From: Comamonas avium
GTDB lineage: Bacteria; Pseudomonadota; Gammaproteobacteria; Burkholderiales; Burkholderiaceae_C
NCBI RefSeq assembly: GCF_014836675.1
Contig: NZ_JACSQK010000006.1
Span: 114,421 to 178,420 of the forward strand
Length of the DNA: 64,000 bases
Reading direction: 5' to 3'
Every line of letters begins with the position of its first letter. Position 1 is the stretch's first letter. Below are positions 38,919 through 47,217 of this stretch, piece after piece. Below the pieces are notes generated by a model, which did no database searches, was not told the origin of the DNA, and worked only from the letters and a program-made list of their open reading frames with translations. Made by a program: the position numbers and the translations under genes.

Positions 38919-40154
38919 ATGCAGTTTGTGTTGAAGACCGTGGCCGCTTCCGTATTGCTCAGCTGCGCCGGTGCCTCGATGGCCCAGCAAGGCGAGACCG
39001 TCAAGATCGCATGGTTAGACCCGCTGTCCGGCCTGATGGCGGCGCTGGGCACCAACCAGATGAAAAGCTGGCAGTACCTGGCTGAAGAGTTCAGCAAGAA
39101 CAACCCGGCCGGCGTGAAGTTTGAAATCATCGCCATCGACAACAAACTCAGCCCGCAGGAGACCACCAGCGCATTGCGCTCAGCCATGGATCAGGGCGTG
39201 CGCTACGTGGTGCAGGGCAATGGCTCTGGTCCGGCGCTGGCCATCATGGATGCGCTGGAAAAGCACAACGCCCGCAACAAGGGCAAGGAAGTGGTGTACC
39301 TGAACTACGCCGCAGTAGACCCTGACCTGACCAACAGCAAATGCAGCTACTGGCACTTCCGGCTGGATGCCGACACCTCCATGAAGATGGAGGCGCTGAC
39401 CTCGTACCTGAAAGACGTGCCCGAGGTCAAAAAGGTCTATCTGATCAACCAGAACTATGCGCACGGCCACCAGGTCAGCAAGTACGCCAAGGAGATGCTG
39501 CAGCGCAAACGCCCTGACGTTGAAATTGTGGGTGACGATATGGCACCTTTGGCACAGGTGCGTGACTTCGCACCCTACATTGCAAAGATCAAGCAGTCAG
39601 GTGCTGACAGCGTTATTACCGGCAACTGGGGCTCTGACCTGTCGCTGCTGATCAAGGCGGCCAACGATGCGGGGCTGAACAACGTCAAGTTCTACACCTA
39701 CTACGCGGTGGCCACTGGTTCGCCCACGGCCATGGGTGCAGGCGCTGCGGGCCGTGTGTATTCGGTGGGTTACTCGTACACCAACATGCCGGGGCCCATC
39801 AACAACGTCATCAAGGGCTTCAAGGCCAAATTCAACGATGACATGTACACCGGTGCGGTCTACCACGGCTTTGCCATCCTGACGGAGGCTTTCCAGCGCG
39901 CCAAGAGCACCGATCCCGTGAAGGTGGCCGCTGCCATGGAGGGCATGAAGTTCAAGAGCTTCAACGGTGATGTCGAAATGCGCAAGCAAGACCACCAGTT
40001 GCAGCAGGGCCTGTACATCAGCCGCTGGGAAAAAACCGATGCCCAGAACCCCATCGACATGGAAAACACCGGCTACACCTTCAAGCAGGTGAAGTACTTT
40101 GAGCCCTATGTGGCCAGCACGCCCACCTCGTGCCAGATGAAGCGACCCTCATGA
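38919..40154 (+). CDS. Branched-chain-type ABC substrate-binding protein, copy 1
   Basis: 411-residue precursor. The signal MQFVLKTVAASVLLSCAGASMAQ precedes a type I periplasmic binding fold of the LivK class (VKIAWLDPLSGLMAALG start). The true ligand of this subgroup may be an amino acid, a carboxylate or an aromatic acid. AGGAGA lies before the ATG. A close paralogue follows at 40397. The C-terminal 19 residues are identical in both. A terminator separates it from copy 2. Confidence 0.93.
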   Translation: MQFVLKTVAASVLLSCAGASMAQQGETVKIAWLDPLSGLMAALGTNQMKSWQYLAEEFSKNNPAGVKFEIIAIDNKLSPQETTSALRSAMDQGVRYVVQGNGSGPALAIMDALEKHNARNKGKEVVYLNYAAVDPDLTNSKCSYWHFRLDADTSMKMEALTSYLKDVPEVKKVYLINQNYAHGHQVSKYAKEMLQRKRPDVEIVGDDMAPLAQVRDFAPYIAKIKQSGADSVITGNWGSDLSLLIKAANDAGLNNVKFYTYYAVATGSPTAMGAGAAGRVYSVGYSYTNMPGPINNVIKGFKAKFNDDMYTGAVYHGFAILTEAFQRAKSTDPVKVAAAMEGMKFKSFNGDVEMRKQDHQLQQGLYISRWEKTDAQNPIDMENTGYTFKQVKYFEPYVASTPTSCQMKRPS

Positions 40155-40179
40155 CGGCATAACTGGCCAGTGAACTTCG

Positions 40180-40209
40180 CAAAGGGGCGCGAGGTGCCCC
40201 TTTTTTTTG
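40180..40209 (+). terminator. Terminator between the two binding-protein genes
   Basis: AAAGGGGC, a 7-nt loop and GCCCCTTTTTTTT. A second dyad, GCCTGA-AA-TCAGGC, follows directly (40209-40222) with A/T flanks, which could terminate in the other direction. Confidence 0.85.
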
Positions 40210-40396
40210 CCTGAAATCAGGCAAAACACGGTTTTTCGGTCTGATCGGTGGTTATTTGTTGTCAATGTGTCAAGGATTGCGGCCAAGTCGCATGCGCGAT
40301 AGTTTCTAAGGCATTCCCCGAGGAGGCGTTGTCATTCAGGCGTTAGTCTGGTGCCAATACAGATATCCGAATCAAGCGGAAAAAGGAGGCAGAGTC

Positions 40397-41635
40397 ATGA
40401 AGTGGATCGTGCATTCGGTGGCGGCAGCCTCGGCCATGCTAGTCTGTGCGTCGGGGGCCTGGGCGCAAAAGGGCGAGACCGTGAAGATCGGCTGGATCGA
40501 CCCGTTGTCAGGCCTGATGGCCGCCGTGGGCACGAACCAGCTCAAGACTTTCCAGCTGATGGCCGAGGACTTCAACAGGAAGAACGCCTCGGGCGTGAGG
40601 TTCGAGATCATCCCGCTGGACAACAAGCTCAGCCCGCAGGAAACCACGGCCGTGCTGCGCTCGGCCATGGATCAGGGCGCGCGCTACGTGGTGCAAGGCA
40701 ATGGCTCGGGTCCGGCGCTGGCCATCATGGATGCGCTGGATAAGCACAACGCGCGCAACAAGGGCAAGGAAGTCGTCTACCTGAACTACGCCGCAGTAGA
40801 CCCTGACCTGACTAACAGCAAGTGCAGCTACTGGCATTTTCGCCTGGATGCCGACACTTCCATGAAGATGGAGGCGCTGACGACCTATATGAAGGACGTG
40901 CCCGAGGTCAAGAAGGTCTACCTGATCAACCAGAACTACTCGCACGGTCAGCAGGTCTCCAAATACGCCAAGGAAATGCTCAAGGCCAAGCGGCCCGACG
41001 TGCAGGTGGTGGGTGACGATTTCGCGCCGCTGGCACAAGTGCGCGACTTTGCGCCCTACATCGCCAAGATCAAGCAGTCAGGCGCCGACACGGTGATCAC
41101 GGGCAACTGGGGCTCGGACCTGTCGCTGCTGCTCAAGGCCGCCAATGACGCGGGGCTGAACAACGTCAAGTTCTACACCTACTACGCCTTCGGTTCGGGC
41201 TCGCCCACGGCCATGGGCGCGGCCTCCGACGGCAAGGTTTACACCGTGGGTTACGGCCACTACAACATGGGCGGCCCCATCCAGCCTCTGATGGCCGAGT
41301 TCAAGAAAAAGATGAACGACGACCTCACGCAAAGCTCGATCTACCACGTGTTCACGCTGCTGGATGCGGCGTTTGCCAAGACCGGCGGCACCGATCCCGT
41401 CAAGGTGGCGGCGGCGCTGGAAGGCATCAAGGTCAAGAGCTTCAATGGCGAAGTGGAGATGCGCAAGAGCGACCACCAACTGCAGCAGGGCCTGTACATC
41501 ACGCGCTGGGAAAAGGCCGGCGGCAAGAACCCCTATGACGCCGAGAACACGGGCTACACCTTCGCTCCGGTGAAGTACTTCGAGCCCTATGTGGCCAGCA
41601 CGCCCACCTCGTGCCAGATGAAGCGCCCGTCCTGA
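40397..41635 (+). CDS. Branched-chain-type ABC substrate-binding protein, copy 2
   Basis: 412-residue precursor and close paralogue of the 38919 gene, alignable end to end with few gaps. The signal ends near ASGAWAQ. It uses visibly more G/C-ending codons than copy 1 and the following liv genes, so it may have been exchanged with DNA from a relative. A very strong GGAGG precedes the ATG. It leads the livHMGF genes (52-nt gap to livH), so it is probably the main receptor of this transporter. Confidence 0.93.
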   Translation: MKWIVHSVAAASAMLVCASGAWAQKGETVKIGWIDPLSGLMAAVGTNQLKTFQLMAEDFNRKNASGVRFEIIPLDNKLSPQETTAVLRSAMDQGARYVVQGNGSGPALAIMDALDKHNARNKGKEVVYLNYAAVDPDLTNSKCSYWHFRLDADTSMKMEALTTYMKDVPEVKKVYLINQNYSHGQQVSKYAKEMLKAKRPDVQVVGDDFAPLAQVRDFAPYIAKIKQSGADTVITGNWGSDLSLLLKAANDAGLNNVKFYTYYAFGSGSPTAMGAASDGKVYTVGYGHYNMGGPIQPLMAEFKKKMNDDLTQSSIYHVFTLLDAAFAKTGGTDPVKVAAALEGIKVKSFNGEVEMRKSDHQLQQGLYITRWEKAGGKNPYDAENTGYTFAPVKYFEPYVASTPTSCQMKRPS

Positions 41636-41687
41636 GTCGGATCCAAACCGCTCTCTGTCCCCAACGCTCCGAAACCAAGGCCTTTCG

Positions 41688-42641
41688 ATGACGCTTGAGT
41701 TCTTCACCATATCGCTGCTCAACGGCGTGAGCTATGGACTGCTGCTGTTCATGCTCAGCTCGGGGCTGACGCTGATCTTCAGCATGATGGGCGTTCTCAA
41801 TTTCGCCCACACCAGCTTCTACATGCTGGGCGCTTACTTTGGCTACATGCTCTCCGGGGTCATCGGTTTCTGGCCAGCGCTGCTCATTGCACCGTTGCTG
41901 GTGGGTGTGCTGGGCGCTGTGTTTGAGCGCTACAGCCTGCGCAAAGTGCACAAGTACGGCCACGTGCCCGAGCTGCTGGTGACGTTTGGCCTGTCATACC
42001 TGATTTTGGAAGTGGTGCAACTGGTCTGGGGCCGCAGTGCCGTGCCTTACGCCTTGCCCGCCGCGCTGCAGGGGCCGCTGTTTACGCTGTATGGCACGCA
42101 GTTCCCCAAATCGCGCTCGTTCATCATGCTGCTGGCGCTGCTCATGCTGCTGGCCGTGTGGCTGGTGCTGACCCGCACACGCATTGGGCTGGTCATTCAG
42201 GCGGCCCTGAAAAAACCTGAAATGGTGGAGGCGCTGGGCCACAACGTGCCGCGCGTTTTCATGCTGGTGTTTGGCGGTGGCTGTGCACTGGCCGGGCTGG
42301 CCGGTGTGATTGGCGGCAACACCTACATGACTGAGCCATCGATGGCCATGTCGGTAGGCTCCATCATCTTTGTGGTGGTGGTTGTGGGGGGGCTGGGCTC
42401 GCTGGCCGGCGCGTTTCTGGCCTCGCTGCTCATTGGCATTGTGCAGACCTTTGCGGTGGCGCTGGACTACTCCTGGGCTTCGCTGTTTAACAGCATGGGC
42501 ATGAACCTGACGCCCGACAGCTTTGGCTGGCCCGTGCTCAGCCTGACGATTTCGCAGATGGCGCCCATCCTGCCGTATCTGTTCCTGGTACTCATGCTCA
42601 TCTTCCGCCCCAAGGGCCTGATGGGTACGCGGGAGGACTGA
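41688..42641 (+). CDS. livH: Branched-chain-type ABC transporter permease LivH
   Basis: 317 residues with eight or so membrane helices. The family signature is GLTLIFSMMGVLNFAHTSFYMLGAY at the N-terminus, VVVVGGLGSLAGAFLASLLIG near 225-245 and a terminal FRPKGLMG. It is one half of the membrane channel with LivM. First permease gene, 3 nt before livM. Confidence 0.95.
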   Translation: MTLEFFTISLLNGVSYGLLLFMLSSGLTLIFSMMGVLNFAHTSFYMLGAYFGYMLSGVIGFWPALLIAPLLVGVLGAVFERYSLRKVHKYGHVPELLVTFGLSYLILEVVQLVWGRSAVPYALPAALQGPLFTLYGTQFPKSRSFIMLLALLMLLAVWLVLTRTRIGLVIQAALKKPEMVEALGHNVPRVFMLVFGGGCALAGLAGVIGGNTYMTEPSMAMSVGSIIFVVVVVGGLGSLAGAFLASLLIGIVQTFAVALDYSWASLFNSMGMNLTPDSFGWPVLSLTISQMAPILPYLFLVLMLIFRPKGLMGTRED

Positions 42642-42644
42642 GCC

Positions 42645-44006
42645 ATGTCCGCCATATTGCATCCGCAAATGCGCAACGAAACCATGCCTGTTGCCGGGCA
42701 AGCTGCCATGAATGTGCCTGACTACTACCGTTTTAAGCCCTTGAATGTGGGGCGCGTCATTGTCTGGGGCGTGTTCGCGCTGCTGCTGATTGCGGCCCCC
42801 CATGTATTTACCAGCTCGCTGGCGCTGACCATGCTCAGCCAGATGGGTTACGCCATCATCATTTGCCTGTCCTACAACATCTTGCTGGGGCAGGGCGGCA
42901 TGCTCAGCTTTGGGCATGCGGTGTATACGGGGCTGGGCTCGTTCATTGCCATTCATGCCATGAACCGCGCCGCTGGCGGGCATTTGCCCATTCCCGTGTG
43001 GTTGATTCCGATTGTGGGCGGCTTGGCCGGCATGTTCTTTGCCGCGCTGCTGGGCTGGGTGACCACCAGAAAATCAGGCACAACCTTCGCCATGATCACG
43101 CTCGGTGTGGGCGAGCTGGTGGCCTCGATGGCGCTGATGTTCCCCGGCTTTTTCGGGGGCGAAGGCGGCATCACCACCGACCGCGTGTACGGCCCCACAT
43201 TTTTTGGCGCAGATTTTGGCCCGGGCATACAGGTGTACTACCTGATCGCGTTTTACTGCTTTGTCTGCACGGCGCTGATGTTTGCCTTCACCGCCACACC
43301 GCTGGGCCGCATGCTCAACGCAGTGCGCGACAACCCCGAGCGCGTGGCCTTTGTGGGTTACAGCACGCAGCGTGTGCGCTATATGGGCTTCATCATTGCC
43401 GGCTTTTTTGCCGGTATTGGCGGGGGGCTGGCGGCCATCAACTTTGAGATCGTCACTGCCATGGACAGCGTGAGCATCATCCGCTCGGGCACCTATTTGC
43501 TGTTCACTTTTTTTGGGGGCGCCACCTTTTTCTTTGGCCCCATCATCGGCGGCGTGCTGCTGGTGCTGGCCACCGTGTTCCTGTCTGAAATTACCAAGGC
43601 CTGGATGCTGTACCTGGGGCTGGTGTTCCTGTTCATGGTGATGTATGCGCCCGGTGGCATTGCCGGCCTGATCATGATGAATCTGCGCCTTGCCAAATAC
43701 GGCAAGCTGGGCCGCATCTTTGGTGCGTATCTGGCGCTGCTGGGCACGGGGCTGGCCATGGTGGTGGGCTTTGCTGCGCTGGTGGAAATGCTCTACCACC
43801 TGCAGCTCAACAGCGGGCTGGGCAGTGAGCTGCGCTTCATGGGCACCACACTCAATGTGCACAGTGTGGACAGCTGGGTGGGCGCTGGTTTGATCTTTCT
43901 GACAGGGCTGGGCCTGTTTGAGCTGGTGCGCAGGCAGTACATGCGCCAGTGGGGAGAGATTCAGGAAGAAATTGAACATGACATCCAGCGTAGGGAGTCC
44001 GTCTGA
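42645..44006 (+). CDS. livM: Branched-chain-type ABC transporter permease LivM, extended
   Basis: 453 residues, longer than the usual 320-420. The core LivM domain (about 45-345) has YNILLGQGGMLSFGHAVYTGLG, a FMLVMYAPGGIAGLI-type end and the GGATFFFGPIIGG segment. A further 100 residues add about two membrane helices (near 360-385 and 415-430) and a charged tail. Its stop overlaps the livG start (TGATG). Confidence 0.93.
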   Translation: MSAILHPQMRNETMPVAGQAAMNVPDYYRFKPLNVGRVIVWGVFALLLIAAPHVFTSSLALTMLSQMGYAIIICLSYNILLGQGGMLSFGHAVYTGLGSFIAIHAMNRAAGGHLPIPVWLIPIVGGLAGMFFAALLGWVTTRKSGTTFAMITLGVGELVASMALMFPGFFGGEGGITTDRVYGPTFFGADFGPGIQVYYLIAFYCFVCTALMFAFTATPLGRMLNAVRDNPERVAFVGYSTQRVRYMGFIIAGFFAGIGGGLAAINFEIVTAMDSVSIIRSGTYLLFTFFGGATFFFGPIIGGVLLVLATVFLSEITKAWMLYLGLVFLFMVMYAPGGIAGLIMMNLRLAKYGKLGRIFGAYLALLGTGLAMVVGFAALVEMLYHLQLNSGLGSELRFMGTTLNVHSVDSWVGAGLIFLTGLGLFELVRRQYMRQWGEIQEEIEHDIQRRESV

Positions 44007-44788
44007 TGAGCGCCGCAACACCTTATGCGCTGGAGCTGCGCGATCTGCGCAAAAGCTTTGGCAAGACCGAAATCATCCGTGGTGCCAACCTGGCTGTGCA
44101 GGCCGGTGAGCGCGTGGCCATCATCGGCCCCAATGGCGCTGGCAAGAGCACCTTGTTCAACCTGATCAGCGGGCGCTTTGCCCCCACCAGCGGCGATGTA
44201 CTGCTGCACGGCCAGTCCATCAACGGCAAAGAGCCGTACGAGATCAACCGTCTGGGCCTGTCGCGCAGCTTTCAGATCACCAACATCTTTCCCAAGCTCA
44301 GCGTGTTTGAAAACCTGCGCTGCGGGGTGCTGTGGAGCATGGGTTACCGCTACACCTTTTTGCGGTTTCTGTCGCGCATGGATGCGGTCAATGAACGCGC
44401 CAAGCAGTTGATGGAGCAGATCGGGCTGCAGAAAAAACGCGATGAGCTGGCCGTGAACCTGACGTACGCCGAGCAGCGCGCGCTGGAGATCGGCATCACC
44501 ATTGCCGGCGGTGCCGATGTGATCTTGCTGGACGAGCCCACCGCGGGCATGAGCAACAGTGAAACGCGGCGCTTTATCCAGCTCATCCGCGAAGTGACCG
44601 AAGGCAAAACCTTGCTGACGGTAGAGCACGACATGGGTGTGGTGTTTGGGCTGGCCGACAAGATTGCCGTGGTGGTTTATGGCGAGGTGATTGCCTTTGA
44701 TACGCCCGAAAACGTGCGTGCCAATGCCCGCGTGCAAGAGGCGTATCTGGGCTCAGCGGTGGCCGATGAGCAAGCGGCTTTGCATTGA
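44006..44788 (+). CDS. livG: Branched-chain-type ABC transporter ATPase LivG
   Basis: 260 residues. Walker A GPNGAGKST, signature LTYAEQRALEIG, Walker B VILLDEPTAGMS and switch His in VEHDMGVVF are all present. It is the partner of LivF. All catalytic residues are intact, in contrast to LivF. Confidence 0.95.
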   Translation: MSAATPYALELRDLRKSFGKTEIIRGANLAVQAGERVAIIGPNGAGKSTLFNLISGRFAPTSGDVLLHGQSINGKEPYEINRLGLSRSFQITNIFPKLSVFENLRCGVLWSMGYRYTFLRFLSRMDAVNERAKQLMEQIGLQKKRDELAVNLTYAEQRALEIGITIAGGADVILLDEPTAGMSNSETRRFIQLIREVTEGKTLLTVEHDMGVVFGLADKIAVVVYGEVIAFDTPENVRANARVQEAYLGSAVADEQAALH

Positions 44789-44800
44789 GAGGAATGTGCC

Positions 44801-45496
44801 ATGTTGAAGATTAATAACTTGCACGCCTACTACGGCAAAAGCCATGTGCTGCACGGTGTAGATTTTGAGGTGCAGCCCGGTGAGATTGTGGCCCTGCTGG
44901 GGCGCAATGGATCGGGCCGCTCCACCACCGCCAAGGCCATCATGGGGCTGGTGGACTGGGAAGGTGATATCGAGTGGAAAACCCAGCGTCTGGATGGCAA
45001 GAAGGCGTTTGAGATTGCCCATCTGGGCCTGGGTTATGTGCCCGAAAGCCGCGACGTGTTCCCGAACCTGACCGTGCACCAGAACTTGCTGCTGGGCCAG
45101 AAAGGCCGCGGCAAAGGCAGCCGCTGGACTTTTGATGACATGTACGCCATGTTTCCGCGCCTCAAGGAGCGCCAGCACACCGAGGCGGGTGTCATGTCGG
45201 GGGGCGAGCAGCAAATGCTGACCCTGTGCCGCACCCTGATGGGAGATCCCGATCTCATCATCATCGATGAGCCCACCGAAGGCCTTGCGCCCAAAATTGT
45301 GGAACTGGTGGGCGAGTACCTCAAAAAGATCAAGGAGCGTGGCGTCTCAGTACTGCTGATTGAGCAAAAGCTCACCATTGCCATGCGCATCTCGGACCGT
45401 GCACTGGTCATGGGCCACGGGGCCATTGTGTTTGACGGCACACCCCAGTCGCTCAACAGCAATCAGCACATTCGCAAGGAATGGCTGGAGGTTTGA
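44801..45496 (+). CDS. livF: Branched-chain-type ABC transporter ATPase LivF with Arg in Walker A
   Basis: 231 residues. Signature MSGGEQQML, Walker B LIIIDEPTEGLAP and a Gln-containing LLIEQKL switch are normal for LivF. The Walker A motif reads GRNGSGRST: residue 40, the P-loop Lys that contacts ATP phosphate, is Arg (codon CGC at 44918-44920). One of the two ATP sites may therefore be inactive or altered. I think related Comamonadaceae carry the same change, but cannot verify it here. Confidence 0.94.
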   Translation: MLKINNLHAYYGKSHVLHGVDFEVQPGEIVALLGRNGSGRSTTAKAIMGLVDWEGDIEWKTQRLDGKKAFEIAHLGLGYVPESRDVFPNLTVHQNLLLGQKGRGKGSRWTFDDMYAMFPRLKERQHTEAGVMSGGEQQMLTLCRTLMGDPDLIIIDEPTEGLAPKIVELVGEYLKKIKERGVSVLLIEQKLTIAMRISDRALVMGHGAIVFDGTPQSLNSNQHIRKEWLEV

Positions 45497-45502
45497 AACT
45501 AT

Positions 45503-45583
45503 AGCTTTCAGCGCGCTTGTACATTGGTTTTCAGTATTAAAACTATTGGAAAACACCAGTAGGTAAGCGCTGGCAGCTCTTAT
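45503..45583. repeat. Intergenic palindromic repeat, long form
   Basis: Begins ATAGCTTTCAGCGCGCTTG and ends GTAAGCGCTGGCAGCT, an inverted pair of ends of the family described at 12835. It lies between livF and its terminator. Confidence 0.6.
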
Positions 45584-45612
45584 TTCTAATGTGCTCTGCA
45601 ATGGCGCATATA

Positions 45613-45641
45613 AAAAAAGGCACCGCAAGGTGCCCTTTTTG
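45613..45641. terminator. Bidirectional terminator
   Basis: AAAAAGGCACC-GCAA-GGTGCCCTTTTT. It serves livF (plus) and the third binding-protein gene (minus). Confidence 0.9.
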
Positions 45642-45661
45642 TGGGTGGGTTAAACACTCAA

Positions 45662-46789
45662 TCATTTCACCTGTGTGCGGCTGCCATCTTTGGCCAGCTT
45701 GAACACCACAAACTCGAAGTCCTTCAAATCGCCCTTGGCATCAAAGGCCACCTTGCCAATGGCGGTGTCAAAGGTGTTGGCGTGCATGTAGTCAGCCACT
45801 TTCTTGGCATCGGCGCCCACGGCCTTCATCGACTTGTCCAGCACTTGCAGGGCTGCGTAGGCAGGCATCTGGTAGGCACCGTTGGCAGAGCGGTTGGCCT
45901 TTTTGAAGGCCTCCACAATGCCCTTGTTCTCAGGGCGCTGGCTGAAGTCAGCCGGGAAGGTAAACATCATGCCTTCCACTGCCGGGCCGGCGATTTCAAT
46001 CAGGCCCTGGTTGAATGCACCTTCTGCGCCTACAAACTGTGTCTTCAGACCTTGCTCTTTGGCCTGGCGCAGCAGCAGGCCCATTTCTGGGTGGTAGCCA
46101 CCAAAGAACACCACGTCCACCTTGGCGCTCTTGAGCTTGGTGATGACGGCGGAGTAATCGCTGTCACCGGCGTTCAGGCCGTCATACATCACCACGGGGG
46201 CTTTGAGCTTGTCCAGCGTGTTTTTCACGTGCTGGGCCACACCGGCACCGTAGGTTTGCTTGTCGTGCAGCACGGCCACAGCCTTGGGCTTGAGCTTTTC
46301 TGCAATGAACTTGGCAGCGAAAGGCCCTTGCTGGTCATCGCGGCCAATGGTGCGAAAGAAGTAGTGGCCTTTGAGGCCGTCGGTCACCTGCGGGGCTGTG
46401 GCACCGGGGGTGATGGCCACAATGCCTTCTTCTTCATAAATCTTCGAGGCCGGAATAGTCACGCCCGAGCACACGTGGGCGACCGCAAATTTGGCCCCGG
46501 AGTTGAGCACACGGTTGGCAGCGGGTACGGCTTGCTTGGGTTCGCAGGCATCGTCCACAAACACGGGCTTGTACTCGCGGCCATTCATGCCGCCTGCGGC
46601 GTTCATGGTTTCTATAGCGGTCAGCAAACCGGCTTTCACTTCATCGCCGTACTGGGTGTTGGGGCCCGTCATGGGGATCGGAACACCGATCAAAATGGGT
46701 TCGGCCGCGTGGGCGCTGAGGGAGGCTGCGCCCATCAAGGTGGCGGCGGCCCAGGATGTGCTCAGGCGGATGAATGTTTTGCGTTGCAT
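45662..46789 (-). CDS. Branched-chain-type ABC substrate-binding protein, third
   Basis: 375-residue precursor. The signal is MQRKTFIRLSTSWAAATLMG, with cleavage near SAHA-AE. The type I periplasmic binding fold is of the LivJ/LivK class (ILIGVPIPMTGPNTQYGDEVKAG; GAKFAVAHVCSGVTIPASKIYEEEGI). It is more like classical Leu/Ile/Val-binding proteins than the two upstream paralogues. The ATG at 46789 is chosen over a longer open frame with no signal. Convergent with livF, so it may be an alternative receptor. Confidence 0.93.
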   Translation of the reverse strand: MQRKTFIRLSTSWAAATLMGAASLSAHAAEPILIGVPIPMTGPNTQYGDEVKAGLLTAIETMNAAGGMNGREYKPVFVDDACEPKQAVPAANRVLNSGAKFAVAHVCSGVTIPASKIYEEEGIVAITPGATAPQVTDGLKGHYFFRTIGRDDQQGPFAAKFIAEKLKPKAVAVLHDKQTYGAGVAQHVKNTLDKLKAPVVMYDGLNAGDSDYSAVITKLKSAKVDVVFFGGYHPEMGLLLRQAKEQGLKTQFVGAEGAFNQGLIEIAGPAVEGMMFTFPADFSQRPENKGIVEAFKKANRSANGAYQMPAYAALQVLDKSMKAVGADAKKVADYMHANTFDTAIGKVAFDAKGDLKDFEFVVFKLAKDGSRTQVK

Positions 46790-47217
46790 ATTGGAGTGAG
46801 CCTTCCGTAAATAGCTTGGGATTGCGTGTGCCCGCTGCACGCGCAATGCACATTGTTGGGGCGGCGCTTGGGCGCATGGGTATGGGTTTCCCCAGCGTTT
46901 TATTGCAGCCACACCCACAAGGCACGGCATGTGCAGTTGATGCAAACAAACTGTCGCAAGAAGTGAGCCACGCGTGAGCACATGGCATGCCGTTGATCGG
47001 ATTTATGGCGTCAGAAAGCAGGGTGGCACCCCGGTCTTTTCTGATAAAGAACAAACGCTGTGTGACTGCATAGTTCCGCTGTTCGGAACTTGCCTTTTGA
47101 GGCATGTCCCAATCGAGACAATTCGAGGGCAAAACGCGATAGCGCTCACTGGCATCCCTTCCTAGAATGAATTGCAGAACGCCCGTTCTTTTTTCATAGA
47201 ACTGAAGGAGACAAGCC
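46790..47217 (+). promoter_or_regulatory. Divergent promoter region with TTCCG-N5-CGGAA dyad
   Basis: No gene recognised in 428 bp. AGTTCCG-CTGTT-CGGAACT, a perfect 7-5-7 dyad, lies at 47072-47090, about 130 nt before the FadB-type gene. It has the same TTCCG-N5-CGGAA core as 29504-29518. A single common regulator of acyl-CoA catabolism is an inference. Confidence 0.5.
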
